A program made the translations under genes and the position numbers. Below, piece by piece: positions 7,722 to 17,430 of a DNA stretch of 64,000 bases (the first letter of the stretch is position 1; every line of letters starts with the position of its first letter). The notes below the pieces were generated by a model. It ran no database searches, was not told the DNA's origin, and saw only the letters and a list, made by a program, of their open reading frames with translations. This stretch comes from an uncultured Erythrobacter sp. (lineage in GTDB: Bacteria > Pseudomonadota > Alphaproteobacteria > Sphingomonadales > Sphingomonadaceae): positions 1,154,861 to 1,218,860 of the forward strand of contig CANLZI010000001.1 of assembly GCA_947495555.1 (NCBI GenBank), read 5' to 3'.

Positions 7722-8323
7722 TGGACGCCGTTTCTTCCATCGAAGGCAATGCCTATCCGTTTGGCGCAAAAAACGTCGATACGGACGTTATAATCTCGGC
7801 CGAATGGCTGAAGACGGTCACGCGCGAAGGCTTGGGCAGAGGCGCCTTTGAATCGGTACGAGCCAATCCCGACAATGTGTTCGATAAGCAGGAATATGCA
7901 GGCTCTCCCATCCTGATCGCGGGCGATAATTTCGGCTGCGGCTCAAGCCGGGAACACGCCGCATGGGCCTTGCTGGATATGGGCATAAAGGCCGTTATCG
8001 CGCCCAGTTTTTCCGACATATTCTCGGGCAATGCGTTCAAAAATGGCATTTTGACGGTCGAGCTGCCGCAAGACCAAATCGACCGACTTTTGGAAGTGGC
8101 CAAGGAACAGCCCATCCATATCGATCTGGACAGCCAGACGGTGACGACCCCATTTCAGGATCGCTTCTCTTTTGAAGTGGACCCTTTTCGCAAACACTGC
8201 CTGATTAACGGCCTGGATGAGGTTGGCCTTACGCTGAAGCAGGACAGTTCTATTCAAACATTCGAGCAGACCAGATCATCGCAGATGGCATGGATCGGCA
8301 AGGGAACGGAGAATTACGCATGA
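7721..8323 (+). CDS. leuD: 3-isopropylmalate dehydratase small subunit
   Basis: A 200-residue LeuD. The swivel domain motif [17 protein letters not shown] (about residues 68-84) and the N-terminal [14 protein letters not shown] are diagnostic. It forms the active isomerase with LeuC. It overlaps the preceding lactonase-like gene by one base and the following oxidoreductase by 4 bases (ATGA), so the block from leuC to the oxidoreductase is probably one operon. Confidence 0.96.
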   Translation: MDAVSSIEGNAYPFGAKNVDTDVIISAEWLKTVTREGLGRGAFESVRANPDNVFDKQEYAGSPILIAGDNFGCGSSREHAAWALLDMGIKAVIAPSFSDIFSGNAFKNGILTVELPQDQIDRLLEVAKEQPIHIDLDSQTVTTPFQDRFSFEVDPFRKHCLINGLDEVGLTLKQDSSIQTFEQTRSSQMAWIGKGTENYA

Positions 8324-9315
8324 AGGCTTTGCGCACACACGCAGTCGGTGGCCCCGAAACATTGACGCTGGACGAAATTGACGCCCCTACCCCAGGCAAG
8401 GGCGAAGTGCTGGTCGATGTGAAGGCCTGCGCGATCAACTTTCCTGATACGCTGATGATCCGCGATCTGTATCAGTTCAAACCCGAACGGCCCTATGCGC
8501 CGGGCGGCGAATTGGCCGGTATTGTCTCGGCCGTGGGCGAAGGCGTCACAGGCTATGCGGTTGATGACCGCGTCATGGCCGGGATCGGCAATGGCGGATT
8601 GGCGGAAAAAGTCGTGGTGCCAGCTGGTCGTATGTTCCCCGTTCCCGAAGGTGTGTCCTTTGAAAAGGCCGCATCATTGCTGATGACCTATGGCACAACC
8701 ATCCACGGGTTTAAGGATCGCGGACATATCAAACAGGGTGACACAGTATTGATCCTGGGTGCAGCCGGCGGCGTCGGCTTGTCTGCAGTCGAGTTGGCCA
8801 AGGCATTTGGTGCTCGCGTTGTTGCCGCCGTTTCCACCGAGGAAAAAGGCCAGGTCGCGCGAAATGCTGGTGCAGATGAGGTGGTGATCTATCCCAAGGA
8901 CGAGATGGACAAGGCCGCCTCAAAAGAATTGGCCAATGCGTTTAAGGCGGCTTGCGGTCCCGAAGGCGCCAACATCGTGTATGACATTGTCGGCGGCCAA
9001 TATTCCGAGCCTGCCCTGCGCTCGATCGCATGGGAAGGAAAGTTTCTGGTGGTCGGATTTCCAGCCGGCATCGCCAAAATGCCCCTCAACCTGACTTTGC
9101 TGAAAAGCTGCGATATTTGCGGCGTGTTCTGGGGCGCATTTACCGCTCGTGAGCCGGTCAAATTCAAGGCTCAGGTCGAAGAATTGTTCCAATTGATGAA
9201 AGACGGCAAAATCGATCCGCTGGTGTCTGAGACATTCCCGCTGGAGCGCGGCGGCGATGCCATTGCCAAATTGGAAAGCCGACAAGCCGTGGGGAAAGTC
9301 GTCGTTACGATGTAA
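8320..9315 (+). CDS. NADPH:quinone oxidoreductase family protein (zinc-free MDR)
   Basis: About 331 residues when started at the ATG at 8320, which overlaps the leuD stop and has AACGGAG upstream; an in-frame ATG at 8290 is less likely. The GroES-like N-terminal domain ([18 protein letters not shown]) and the Rossmann motif [22 protein letters not shown] (about residues 140-160) identify the quinone oxidoreductase branch of the medium-chain dehydrogenases. It lacks the cysteines of zinc-dependent members. The true substrate is unknown. Confidence 0.88.
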   Translation: MKALRTHAVGGPETLTLDEIDAPTPGKGEVLVDVKACAINFPDTLMIRDLYQFKPERPYAPGGELAGIVSAVGEGVTGYAVDDRVMAGIGNGGLAEKVVVPAGRMFPVPEGVSFEKAASLLMTYGTTIHGFKDRGHIKQGDTVLILGAAGGVGLSAVELAKAFGARVVAAVSTEEKGQVARNAGADEVVIYPKDEMDKAASKELANAFKAACGPEGANIVYDIVGGQYSEPALRSIAWEGKFLVVGFPAGIAKMPLNLTLLKSCDICGVFWGAFTAREPVKFKAQVEELFQLMKDGKIDPLVSETFPLERGGDAIAKLESRQAVGKVVVTM

Positions 9316-9390
9316 TTGCGCGCACCGCCGCCTTGTCGGGCTGCATTGCACACCCTATTTTAGACATATTGCCAATCCCGAGAGGACATC

Positions 9391-9714
9391 ATGACCGATT
9401 TCAACGATCGCAAGCGCGGTGAAGAAGCCAAATTCGCCATGGATGGCGAAACCGCCTTCAAACTTGCCGCTCGCCGCAACCGCCTGATGGGCGAGTGGGC
9501 AGCTGGCCTGATGAACCTGACCGATGAAGAAGCCGACGCTTACAAAAAGGCTGTGGTTCAGGCTGATTTCGAGGAAGCTGGCGATGAAGATGTGATCCGC
9601 AAATTGCTGGGCGATCTTACTGCGGCTGAATGCGATGTAAACGAGAGCGACATCCGCGCTATGCTGGAAGAAAAGACGATCGAAGCCAAACGTCAACTGA
9701 TGAGCGAGAATTGA
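9391..9714 (+). CDS. DUF1476 protein, F1-ATPase inhibitor zeta subunit
   Basis: A 107-residue acidic, helical protein starting MTDFNDRKRGEEAKFA, the conserved opening of DUF1476. In Paracoccus and relatives this protein (zeta) binds F1-ATPase and blocks its hydrolytic direction. LAARRNRLMGEWAAGLM and the C-terminal helix fit the family. The domain is restricted to alphaproteobacteria, which supports the host assignment. It is followed 4 bases later by bolA. Confidence 0.92.
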   Translation: MTDFNDRKRGEEAKFAMDGETAFKLAARRNRLMGEWAAGLMNLTDEEADAYKKAVVQADFEEAGDEDVIRKLLGDLTAAECDVNESDIRAMLEEKTIEAKRQLMSEN

Positions 9715-9718
9715 TCCA

Positions 9719-9952
9719 ATGCCGATGACCGGCGGTGAAATCGAATCCGCAATCAAAGCGGCCTTGCCCGAAGCGATCGTTGTGCTGACCGATTTGGCCG
9801 GTGACAATGATCATTGGGCGGCAGAGGTTATCGCGCCTCAATTTGCCGGAAAGAACCGCGTACAGCAGCATAAGATGGTCTATGAAGCCTTGGGCGGACG
9901 CATGGGCGGCGCACTGCATGCCTTGCAACTGACGACCAAGGTTCCCACCTGA
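9719..9952 (+). CDS. bolA: BolA family protein
   Basis: A 77-residue small BolA-type protein. The signature HWAAEVIAPQFAGKNRVQQHKMVYEALGG has the conserved histidine in RVQQHK that pairs with the glutaredoxin in binding an Fe-S cluster. The monothiol glutaredoxin gene lies 37 bases downstream, which is the usual partner. The small size resembles the IbaG/BolA2 branch. Confidence 0.92.
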   Translation: MPMTGGEIESAIKAALPEAIVVLTDLAGDNDHWAAEVIAPQFAGKNRVQQHKMVYEALGGRMGGALHALQLTTKVPT

Positions 9953-9989
9953 TACTCAACAGTTTCATTATCTCCAGGTCAAATCACCC

Positions 9990-10322
9990 ATGTCAGATAT
10001 CAATACCCGCCTCTCTTCAATCGTCACCGGCAACGATGTTGTCTTGTTCATGAAGGGCACGCCCTTGTTTCCGCAATGCGGGTTTTCCAGCAAGGCGGTG
10101 GCTATCCTCGAACATTGCGGCGTCGCTTATGACAGCGTGGATGTCCTGCAGGACATGGAAGTACGGCAAGGCATCAAGACTTTCTCTGACTGGCCGACCA
10201 TTCCTCAGCTCTATGTAAAGGGCGAGTTTCTGGGCGGAAGCGACATCATGATGGAAATGTTCGAAGCTGGCGAATTGCAACAGCTGATGGACGAAAAGAA
10301 AGTCGCCAAGGCTGACTCTTAA
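9990..10322 (+). CDS. grxD: Monothiol glutaredoxin Grx4 type
   Basis: A 110-residue glutaredoxin with the monothiol site CGFS (residues 30-33 in PQCGFSSKAV), the WPTIPQLYVKGEFLGGSDI glutathione-binding segment, and no thioredoxin domain. Such proteins bind a shared [2Fe-2S] cluster with BolA and take part in Fe-S and iron sensing. It ends the DUF1476-bolA-grxD group and is followed by a strong terminator. Confidence 0.95.
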   Translation: MSDINTRLSSIVTGNDVVLFMKGTPLFPQCGFSSKAVAILEHCGVAYDSVDVLQDMEVRQGIKTFSDWPTIPQLYVKGEFLGGSDIMMEMFEAGELQQLMDEKKVAKADS

Positions 10323-10368
10323 GCCTGCTCGGTCACCCCAAAAACAACGTCCTTTTTGCGGACAAGAA

Positions 10369-10400
10369 AAAACCGCCCCAGGGTACAGTGGGGCGGTTTT
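10369..10400 (+). terminator. Rho-independent terminator after grxD
   Basis: A perfect 12-base inverted repeat, AAAACCGCCCCA (10369-10380) and TGGGGCGGTTTT (10389-10400), with an 8-base loop and a following CTCGTTTTTG. This is a strong GC stem ending in T-rich sequence, about 45 bases after the grxD stop. Confidence 0.93.
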
Positions 10401-10632
10401 CTCGTTTTTGGGGAGGTAGAACCTAGAGACCAGGGCGGTCCCACCTCTTTACTGAAGACTTGTATTCGATAGCCCTATCTTTGCATGCGGCGTGCCAAAA
10501 ATGGCAACCCTCGGATAAATGCGGATTTTCGTGGTTAATGCATTCTTGCAAAATCGGAAATTGTAAGGTTTTCCGACAGCATTATCGAAAATGCGGTTGG
10601 CAACACCTGCGATGGCTTGCACAAAGGCCACG
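10401..10632. other. Intergenic region before the NUDIX gene
   Basis: After the terminator, about 230 bases without a convincing gene. A weak inverted repeat of GAGGT and ACCTC flanks 10411-10446. The region must contain the promoter of the NUDIX gene, but I see no clear -35/-10 pair. Confidence 0.3.
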
Positions 10633-11415
10633 ATGACCTCTCTACCTTCACAGCAACCAGAAGCCATTCCGGCTGCAACCATAGTGATTTTTCGCAATGG
10701 CCCCGCAGGCCAGCCGCCCGAAATCCTGATGACCATTCGGTCCCGCAATATGGTGTTTGCTGGCGGCATGGCGGTGTTTCCTGGTGGCCGTGTGGACGAG
10801 GCGGATTTTGACCTTGCCCGAACGATGGCCGGTTCTGACGATGTCGACGAGATCGCCAACCAGATTGCGGCTGTGCGGGAAACTCTGGAGGAAACCGGTC
10901 TGGCCATCGGCTTGAACGGAGAAATCAACGCTGACAGCGCGCGCAAGGCTCGCGAGCGGTTGCTGGAGGTTAAGGCCCTGGCACCTGTGTTGGAAGAATT
11001 TGGCTGGAGCCTTGATCTGACACAAATGACCCCGTTCGCCCGCTGGTACCCCAAGAACGAAAACATTGCCCGGGTTTATGACACGCGTTTCTATCTTGCC
11101 AATCTGGGCACGGGCGAAGTGGATATCGAGGCTGACCTGTCCGAAAACACGCATTTGTTCTGGACTAGTGCTCAAGGCGCGTTGGATGCGGCCGAAACCG
11201 AAGAGATCAAGATCATCTTCCCCACCCGCCGCAATCTTGAGCGGCTGGCCCTGTTTAACAGCTTTGAAGAAGCCAAAGCTCAAGCCGAAGCGATTCCAGT
11301 TCGGACAATCGTTCCGAAAGTGGACCAAAGCAGCGGCCAACCCATGCTGACCATCATGGAAGATGCGGGATATCCGATCACCAAAGAGCTGCTGGAATCG
11401 GTCATGCGCGGCTGA
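10633..11415 (+). CDS. NUDIX hydrolase
   Basis: About 260 residues from the ATG at 10633, which follows an AAAGG; an in-frame ATG at 10591 would add 14 residues. The NUDIX box is visible but split by an insertion: GGRVDEADFD, then an acidic stretch, then AAVRETLEETGLAIGL, with the RExxEExG core. NUDIX enzymes cleave nucleoside diphosphates linked to another group; the longer length and the split box resemble the NUDT7/NUDT19 (CoA diphosphatase)-like group, but the substrate cannot be assigned. Confidence 0.8.
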   Translation: MTSLPSQQPEAIPAATIVIFRNGPAGQPPEILMTIRSRNMVFAGGMAVFPGGRVDEADFDLARTMAGSDDVDEIANQIAAVRETLEETGLAIGLNGEINADSARKARERLLEVKALAPVLEEFGWSLDLTQMTPFARWYPKNENIARVYDTRFYLANLGTGEVDIEADLSENTHLFWTSAQGALDAAETEEIKIIFPTRRNLERLALFNSFEEAKAQAEAIPVRTIVPKVDQSSGQPMLTIMEDAGYPITKELLESVMRG

Positions 11416-11446
11416 TCGCCGGCGCTACAATACATATGGAATAGAT

Positions 11447-11523
11447 TGGCGCGCCCGGCAGGACTCGAACCTGCTGCCTCAAGATTAGAAGTCTCGCGCT
11501 CTATCCAGATGAGCTACGGGCGC
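11447..11523 (-). tRNA. tRNA-Arg (anticodon UCU)
   Basis: Reading the minus strand gives a complete cloverleaf: acceptor GCGCCCG / CGGGCGC, D arm GCTC...GAGC, anticodon stem CGAGA / TCTTG with loop CTTCTAA (anticodon TCT), and T arm GCAGG-TTCGAGT-CCTGC. The discriminator G (11450) is followed by an encoded CCA (11449-11447). It decodes AGA. Confidence 0.96.
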
Positions 11524-11583
11524 GCGCCTTGGCGGCATTAGCGTGCTTTGACAGCGTTGGAAATCACGTTAGTCACGCAATCA

Positions 11584-12405
11584 ATGGAAAATTCTGACGC
11601 TCCTATCGCGACCACGCAACCACCCCGCTCATTTCGCTATTACGATTTTGTGATGGCAAGCTTTGTCGCCATCTTGCTGCTGTCCAATATCATTGGTGCG
11701 GCCAAGCTGACCTTTGTCGAGGTAAGCTGGTGGCCCGATGGCTGGTGGCCCGCCGCCGACGGAATTTTCATCTATGGCGCGGGTATTCTGTTCTTCCCAT
11801 TGGGCTATGTCATCGGCGATATTCTGACCGAGATTTATGGCTTTGCCCGGGCCAGACGCGTGATCTGGACCGGCTTTGCCGCCATGCTCTTCCTAGCCTT
11901 TATGAGCTATGTTGTGGTCAGCCTGCCTGCATTTGACCAATGGAGCTGCGCAGCGTCTGATACTTTGGAAATGGCGGGTGATCCGAACTCGGTGCCAGGT
12001 TCCATTTGCCAGCAAACCTATGAATCGGTGTTTGGCAGCACTTGGCGCATCGTGCTGGCCTCCATCACAGCCTTTTGGGCGGGCGAATTCGTCAATTCCT
12101 ATGTCATGGCGAAGATGAAGGTATGGACCCAGGGCAAGGCGCTGTGGAGCCGAACAATCGGCTCCACCGTTGTGGGCCAAGGCGTGGATAGCCTGATATT
12201 CTATCCCATCGCATTCTACGGCATCTGGAGCACGCAGGCAGTTATCACTGTGATGATCACCAATTGGCTGCTCAAGGTTCTGTGGGAGGCCGCGCTGACG
12301 CCCTTGACTTATGCCGTCGTGGCTAAGCTCAAGAAGGCAGAAGGCGTCGATCTGTTTGATACAGATACCAATTTCTCGCCTTTTGCGGGTGAGAAACCAA
12401 CCTAA
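11584..12405 (+). CDS. Queuosine precursor transporter (YhhQ/VUT family)
   Basis: About 273 residues from the ATG at 11584; a TTG at 11548 would add 12. Six or so membrane segments are visible, with the family motifs LSNIIGAAKLTF, YVIGDILTEIYGFARAR and VIWTGFAAM. The family member YhhQ imports queuosine precursors (preQ0/preQ1) in E. coli. The gene starts 60 bases after a tRNA gene on the other strand, but that tRNA does not carry queuosine. I saw no preQ1 riboswitch upstream. Confidence 0.85.
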   Translation: MENSDAPIATTQPPRSFRYYDFVMASFVAILLLSNIIGAAKLTFVEVSWWPDGWWPAADGIFIYGAGILFFPLGYVIGDILTEIYGFARARRVIWTGFAAMLFLAFMSYVVVSLPAFDQWSCAASDTLEMAGDPNSVPGSICQQTYESVFGSTWRIVLASITAFWAGEFVNSYVMAKMKVWTQGKALWSRTIGSTVVGQGVDSLIFYPIAFYGIWSTQAVITVMITNWLLKVLWEAALTPLTYAVVAKLKKAEGVDLFDTDTNFSPFAGEKPT

Positions 12406-12412
12406 CAAGGCG

Positions 12413-13978
12413 CTATTTCAGTCCCGAAATGCCCAGTAATGCCGCGTCATTGTCATCATGGGCGTTAAATTCATCGTCCGGCACAAACACAACTTCAGGA
12501 TCCAGACCCAGGCGCCCCGCCAGCAGTTTCATATCCTTTTCCGTTGGCACGCCAAACAAGTCGGACTGGCTTTCTTGCAATTGAAGAAGCAGTTTGTGGT
12601 CCACTATTGAAAGCCTGCTGACCTGCAAGGATCGCTGAGAGCGAGCACCGACCCGGCGGGCCAAACGCGTCGCCAGCCCCCAACAAATCGCCTGCTCCAG
12701 CGCATCCTCATCGGCCAGCGCCCTCACCGTGTCGGGCAGATCGAGGTGGTTGCCATTGGCCGCCACTGCAGCAGCCAGCATTGCGCGTCCACGGGCGTCC
12801 AATCCGATCCAGCGTTTGTGCAGTGCCCAATCCATCGCATGGTTGAGGCGAATATTGGGCTCCACCTGCATGGATGCCAGCGCCATCATGGTGGAAGCCA
12901 AACGCAATCGCTCAGACCCGGAATCGGTGGGCGGTACAACGCCCGCCGTCCAACCTGCGATGCGAGCTGCCAATGTGGGGGGAGCACCGCGCTGCGCAGC
13001 AAACACGGTCAGCCCGGCCAGCAATGGATCCTGCGACTTGCTGTGCGCAGGCAAGCGATCATACAACAAGCCTTCGCGCAGTCCCCATGAAGAGAACATC
13101 AGGCCTGTCGGCTGCAATTTCTTCAACATCGCCTGCAACAGGACCGCCGCATCGGGCATGCTCGCGCCGCGCATGCTGGAAATTCTCGGCATGGCTTGCA
13201 GTGTTTCAGGATCGCTCCCAGCCAGCGTGTCCGCCAATTCGGTCGCTTCTTCAGCGTTCAGGTAAAAGCCATGCGGATCGGTCAGCGGATAATTGCGCAC
13301 TTGCATCGCGTAAACTGCCATGGCGCGCCACGTGCCACCGACCAGATAGAGCGGAGCGCTAATTGCCTCGTTCCAGCCGCCTTGCTTTAGCGCCTGGCCC
13401 AGCTCCTTCTTCATTTCCTTGGGTTTGTCTCCGCGGTATTCGGGCAGCCTGAGGGTGCCCAAGGGCAAGGACGTGGCCGTATCGCTTTGCCCATTGGCGA
13501 TCTGCACCAATTCCAAACTGCCGCCGCCCAGATCGGCGACCAAGCCCTCTGCGCCTGGAAAGGCGCCCAGCACACCGCTGGCGCTGAGGCAGGCCTCTTC
13601 CTCACCAGAAATAACCCGTGGTGACAGACCCAAAGCTGCAACTTGATCGATAAAGTCGGCCCCGTTTTTGGCATCGCGCACCGCTGCCGTGGCAACCGTA
13701 TCGACGTCGTCAACACCAAGGTCTTCCAGCAGCAGAACAAACCGGCGCAGGCCCCGCATCGCCAGTTCTTTCGAATCCTTGGGCAGCTTGCCGGTATCAG
13801 CCATTGCCTTGCCCAGCCGCGCAGCAACCTTCTCGTTCAGCAGTACCAGCGGAGCACGCAGGCTGCCGCCATAGACAACCATACGCACCGTGTTCGATCC
13901 GATATCGATGATCGCACGTTCTGCCTTATTGCCGGAAAATGAACCCGATCGATCGGAGCGTTTGGCGCGCAATGTCAC
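12413..13978 (-). CDS. ppx: Exopolyphosphatase / Ppx-GppA phosphatase
   Basis: About 521 residues from a GTG at 13978 that overlaps the ppk stop (GTGA); a longer in-frame version would run far into ppk and is unlikely. The ASKHA nucleotide-fold motifs are present: AIIDIGSNTVRMVVYGG near the N-terminus and LVADLGGGSLEL (about 145-156), followed by a C-terminal HD-like helical region. It removes terminal phosphates from polyphosphate (or the 5' phosphate of pppGpp). Coupling to ppk indicates a polyphosphate cycle. Confidence 0.93.
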   Translation of the reverse strand: MTLRAKRSDRSGSFSGNKAERAIIDIGSNTVRMVVYGGSLRAPLVLLNEKVAARLGKAMADTGKLPKDSKELAMRGLRRFVLLLEDLGVDDVDTVATAAVRDAKNGADFIDQVAALGLSPRVISGEEEACLSASGVLGAFPGAEGLVADLGGGSLELVQIANGQSDTATSLPLGTLRLPEYRGDKPKEMKKELGQALKQGGWNEAISAPLYLVGGTWRAMAVYAMQVRNYPLTDPHGFYLNAEEATELADTLAGSDPETLQAMPRISSMRGASMPDAAVLLQAMLKKLQPTGLMFSSWGLREGLLYDRLPAHSKSQDPLLAGLTVFAAQRGAPPTLAARIAGWTAGVVPPTDSGSERLRLASTMMALASMQVEPNIRLNHAMDWALHKRWIGLDARGRAMLAAAVAANGNHLDLPDTVRALADEDALEQAICWGLATRLARRVGARSQRSLQVSRLSIVDHKLLLQLQESQSDLFGVPTEKDMKLLAGRLGLDPEVVFVPDDEFNAHDDNDAALLGISGLK

Positions 13979-16125
13979 GCGGCGCGGCCTTTGCGCAGGG
14001 CCAGCTTGGGGACCCCGCCGCTTTCCAGTGCGCCTCCCCTGCCCGACAGCGAAGGGTTGGTCATGAAATAGCGGTGGCAATTGAACGGTTTCTCGCCCGG
14101 CTCGACGCGGGAATAGGTGCCGTCAGCATCCAACAGCCAGCTTTGTTCATTGTCCAAAACATTGGCCAACAACACTTGCTGCAACACCTGATCATGCACC
14201 GTCTGGTTGGTGATCGGGATCAAAGTTTCGACCCGGCGCCCCAAATTTCGCCCCATCAAATCGGCCGAAGAGATAAACACCAACGCCTCGCTGCTCGGCA
14301 TCGGTTTGCCATTGGCAAAGGCGTAGATACGGCTGTGTTCCAGAAACCGACCGATGATCGATTTGACCGTGATATTTTCGCTCATGCCGACCACGCCCGG
14401 ACGCAAACAGCAGATCCCCCGGCACAGCAATTCAACCTCAACCCCAGCCTGACTGGCCGAATACAGCCGATCAATCATACCCTTATCGGTGATCTGGTTG
14501 CACTTCATCCAAATCGCGGCAGGCAAGCCTTTGCGCGCATTATCGATCTCGCCATCGATATGACGATAAAGCTCCTCGCGCAGATTGAGCGGCGCGATCG
14601 AGATCATCTCCATCTCGCTCGGCTCGACATAGCCGGTCACGAAATTGAACACTTTGGCAGCGTCACGGCCCAGCGCCGGCGCAGCGGTGAAGAAGCTGAG
14701 GTCGGTGTATATCTTGGCGGTGATGGGGTGATAATTGCCGGTGCCAAAGTGGCAATAGGTGCGAAAGCCCTCTTCCTCGCGCCGCACCACCATCGCCACC
14801 TTTGCGTGGGTCTTCCAGTCCACAAAACCATAGATGACCTGGACCCCGGCACGCTCCAACTTGCTGGCCCACATCAAATTTTGTTCTTCATCAAACCGAG
14901 CCTTTAGCTCGACCACGGCGGTCACCGAAATGCCCGCTTCAGCCGCAGCGATCAGCGCATTGATGACCGAGGATTGATTGCCCGCACGATAGAGCGTCTG
15001 CTTGATCGCGACCACATCAGGATCAGCCGCGGCCTGACGGATAAAGTCCACCACCACTTCGAAACTTTCGTAAGGGTGATGGATGATGATGTCTTTCTCG
15101 CGAATGGCAGAAAATGCATCTCCGTCATGCTCTCGAACCCGCTCGGGATAGCGCGGTGAATAGGCATCAAACTTCAGATCAGGCCTGTCTTCGGCGACAA
15201 TTTCCGCCAATCCGTCGATCCCGATAATCCCATCGCGTTTGAGCACGGCCGCCTCGTTCACGCCCAATTGTTCAAGCAGAACCTGCTCGGCAACAGGATC
15301 AAAATCGTCTTCGATCTCCAATTGGATGACTTGCCCACGGCGGCGCCGCTGGATCGCGCTGCGGAAAGTCCGAACCAGATCTTCGGCCTCTTCCTCAATC
15401 TCGATATCGCTGTCACGCAGCACCCGGAACAGACCATCGCCTTCGATGGAAAAGCCCGGGAACAAATGCTCGGCAAACCGAACGATCAGGCTGGAAATGC
15501 TGACGTAAATCGCCTCTTCACCCGGCACCCGGACAAAACGGGGCAAGGCAGAGGGGATCAGGATCATCTCGATGATTTGCTGTTCATCGGCCTTGCGTGT
15601 GAGCGTGAACAGTAGTCCCATCCCGCCATTGGCAACAAAGGGAAAGGGATGTGCCGGATCAAGCGCTTGCGGCGTGATAACCGGCAAGATTTCCTCGAGA
15701 AAATAATCCTTTAGCCAATTGTGCGCCGATGGACTGACCCGTTGTTCATCGGCAATATGGATGTTGAGATCGGCCAGTCGATCGCGCAGATCTCGCCAGA
15801 TGTCCTGCTGCCAAGACGAGATCGACGCCAGACGGTCCCTGATCGCGGTCAGTTGTTGCGAGGGCGATCGTCCATCAATGCCGAGCCGCGTGATGCCGCG
15901 TTGAACTTGCCCGACCAGGCCGGCCACGCGGATCATCATGAACTCGTCCAGATTGCTGCCGGAAATCGACAGGAAGCGCAGCCTCTCCAACAAGGGATAG
16001 TTTTGGTTGCAAGCCTCAGCCAGCACCCGCTCGTTAAACGAAAGCCAGCTAAGTTCTCGGTTGAAATAGCGCTCGCCCGCGGATGCGGACGGACTTTCGC
16101 CCAAAGAGATCGGTTGGCTGCTCAT
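13975..16125 (-). CDS. ppk: Polyphosphate kinase 1
   Basis: A 716-residue PPK1. The N-terminal RYFNRELSWLSFNERVLAEA and LRFLSISGSNLDEFMMIR are characteristic, as are SFEVVVDFIRQAAADPDVVAIKQTLYR and FRTYCHFGTGNYH, which holds the catalytic histidine region. It transfers the gamma phosphate of ATP to a polyphosphate chain, reversibly. The stop overlaps the ppx start. Confidence 0.97.
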   Translation of the reverse strand: MSSQPISLGESPSASAGERYFNRELSWLSFNERVLAEACNQNYPLLERLRFLSISGSNLDEFMMIRVAGLVGQVQRGITRLGIDGRSPSQQLTAIRDRLASISSWQQDIWRDLRDRLADLNIHIADEQRVSPSAHNWLKDYFLEEILPVITPQALDPAHPFPFVANGGMGLLFTLTRKADEQQIIEMILIPSALPRFVRVPGEEAIYVSISSLIVRFAEHLFPGFSIEGDGLFRVLRDSDIEIEEEAEDLVRTFRSAIQRRRRGQVIQLEIEDDFDPVAEQVLLEQLGVNEAAVLKRDGIIGIDGLAEIVAEDRPDLKFDAYSPRYPERVREHDGDAFSAIREKDIIIHHPYESFEVVVDFIRQAAADPDVVAIKQTLYRAGNQSSVINALIAAAEAGISVTAVVELKARFDEEQNLMWASKLERAGVQVIYGFVDWKTHAKVAMVVRREEEGFRTYCHFGTGNYHPITAKIYTDLSFFTAAPALGRDAAKVFNFVTGYVEPSEMEMISIAPLNLREELYRHIDGEIDNARKGLPAAIWMKCNQITDKGMIDRLYSASQAGVEVELLCRGICCLRPGVVGMSENITVKSIIGRFLEHSRIYAFANGKPMPSSEALVFISSADLMGRNLGRRVETLIPITNQTVHDQVLQQVLLANVLDNEQSWLLDADGTYSRVEPGEKPFNCHRYFMTNPSLSGRGGALESGGVPKLALRKGRAA

Positions 16126-16172
16126 GAGTGCCTGCGTCTAGCAGATGAAAGGTCACGGTGAAATGCGCTCGA

Positions 16173-17315
16173 TCAGATCGAACGACTGACCACTTCCTTC
16201 ATGATTTCATTGGTACCACCAAAGATGCGGGTGACGCGCGCATCGCGCCAGAGGCGAGCGATCGCATATTCATTCATATAGCCTGCCCCACCGTGCAATT
16301 GCAGCGCCGTGTCGCACACTTCCCATTGCAAATCGGTGTGCCACAGCTTGGCCGCGCTCGCCTCGTCCGTGGTCAATTCGCCCGCCAAATGCCGCTTGAT
16401 CGCCCAATCGAGATGCGCCCAACCGACCTGCAGCTTGGCCTTCAGATCGGCCAGAGTGAATTTGGTGTTCTGAAATTCAAACACGGTCCGGCCAAAGGCT
16501 TTGCGATCCTTGGTAAAGTTCACCGCTTCATCAAATGCCCGCTGAGCACCTGCCTGAGCGCTGACCGCAATCGACAGTCTTTCCTGCGGCAACTCCTCCA
16601 TCAGATGCACAAACCCGCGACCCTGATTGCCCAGAATATTCGTCTTGGGCACCCGGCAATCGCTGAAGAACAATTCCGATGTGTCAGCAGAATGTTGGCC
16701 GATCTTGTCCAGATTGCGCCCCTTTTCAAAGCCGGGCGTGCCTGCATCGACCAAAACGAGAGACGTACCCTTGGCTCCCTGGCTGGGGTCGGTCTTGGCC
16801 ACCACAATCACGCAATCAGCGTTTTGGCCGTTGGTGATATATGTTTTTGAACCATTGATGATCAGATCATCGCCATCTTCAATCGCGGTGGTCCTGACCC
16901 CTTGCAAGTCGCTGCCCGCGCCCGGTTCGGTCATGGCAATCGCAGTGATAATCTCGCCCGAGACCATGCCTGGCAGGTATTTCTGGCGCTGCTCCTCATT
17001 ACCAAGCCGCTCGAAGTAATTGACCGTGATATCGTTCTGCAGCGTGAAGCCAGCAGAGGTGCCCAGATAACAAAGCTCTTCATTGACGATGCAGTTGAAG
17101 CCGAAATCCAACCCCAAACCGCCGTTTTCCTCGCTGACGGTGGGGCACAACATCCCAGCTTCGCCAACCGCGCGCCACGCTTCACGCGGAACGATGCCGT
17201 CTGCTTCATGTTTGTCCAGATGCGGCGTCATATGTTCTGCCAACACCTTGCGGACCGTGTCGCGGAATGCTTCGTGATCTTCATTATAGGCAAAGCGGTG
17301 GGCGGTATTGAGCAT
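16173..17315 (-). CDS. Acyl-CoA dehydrogenase
   Basis: About 380 residues, starting at the ATG at 17315 (a TTG lies one codon upstream). The three ACAD regions are present: N-terminal helices, the beta domain with AIAMTEPGAGSDLQGVRT (flavin and substrate contact), and the C-terminal QLHGGAGYMNEYAIARLWRDARV with IFGGTNEIM. This pattern fits long-chain/isovaleryl-type enzymes, in which the catalytic Glu is not at the MCAD position. It oxidises an acyl-CoA to the enoyl-CoA, passing electrons to ETF. It is monocistronic here. Confidence 0.92.
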   Translation of the reverse strand: MLNTAHRFAYNEDHEAFRDTVRKVLAEHMTPHLDKHEADGIVPREAWRAVGEAGMLCPTVSEENGGLGLDFGFNCIVNEELCYLGTSAGFTLQNDITVNYFERLGNEEQRQKYLPGMVSGEIITAIAMTEPGAGSDLQGVRTTAIEDGDDLIINGSKTYITNGQNADCVIVVAKTDPSQGAKGTSLVLVDAGTPGFEKGRNLDKIGQHSADTSELFFSDCRVPKTNILGNQGRGFVHLMEELPQERLSIAVSAQAGAQRAFDEAVNFTKDRKAFGRTVFEFQNTKFTLADLKAKLQVGWAHLDWAIKRHLAGELTTDEASAAKLWHTDLQWEVCDTALQLHGGAGYMNEYAIARLWRDARVTRIFGGTNEIMKEVVSRSI

Positions 17316-17430
17316 CAATGGTTCCTGTCATCATGTCATTGTTCTGTTTGGCCCAGCGTATGTGTGCCAATTGCATGCTGGGTTCAATTGGTTATTGTGC
17401 GGGTTGGTCGCATATCACAGGGAAACACTC

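Noticed and set aside
11524..11583. preQ1 riboswitch before the queuosine-precursor transporter
   Set aside because: The 60-base gap shows no preQ1-type aptamer pattern.
12416..14080. Extended N-terminus of the Ppx protein
   Set aside because: The extension lies inside ppk; the GTG at 13978 overlapping the ppk stop is the better start.
13939..14907. Long open frame opposite ppk
   Set aside because: Antisense to the highly conserved ppk gene, with no motif or ribosome site.
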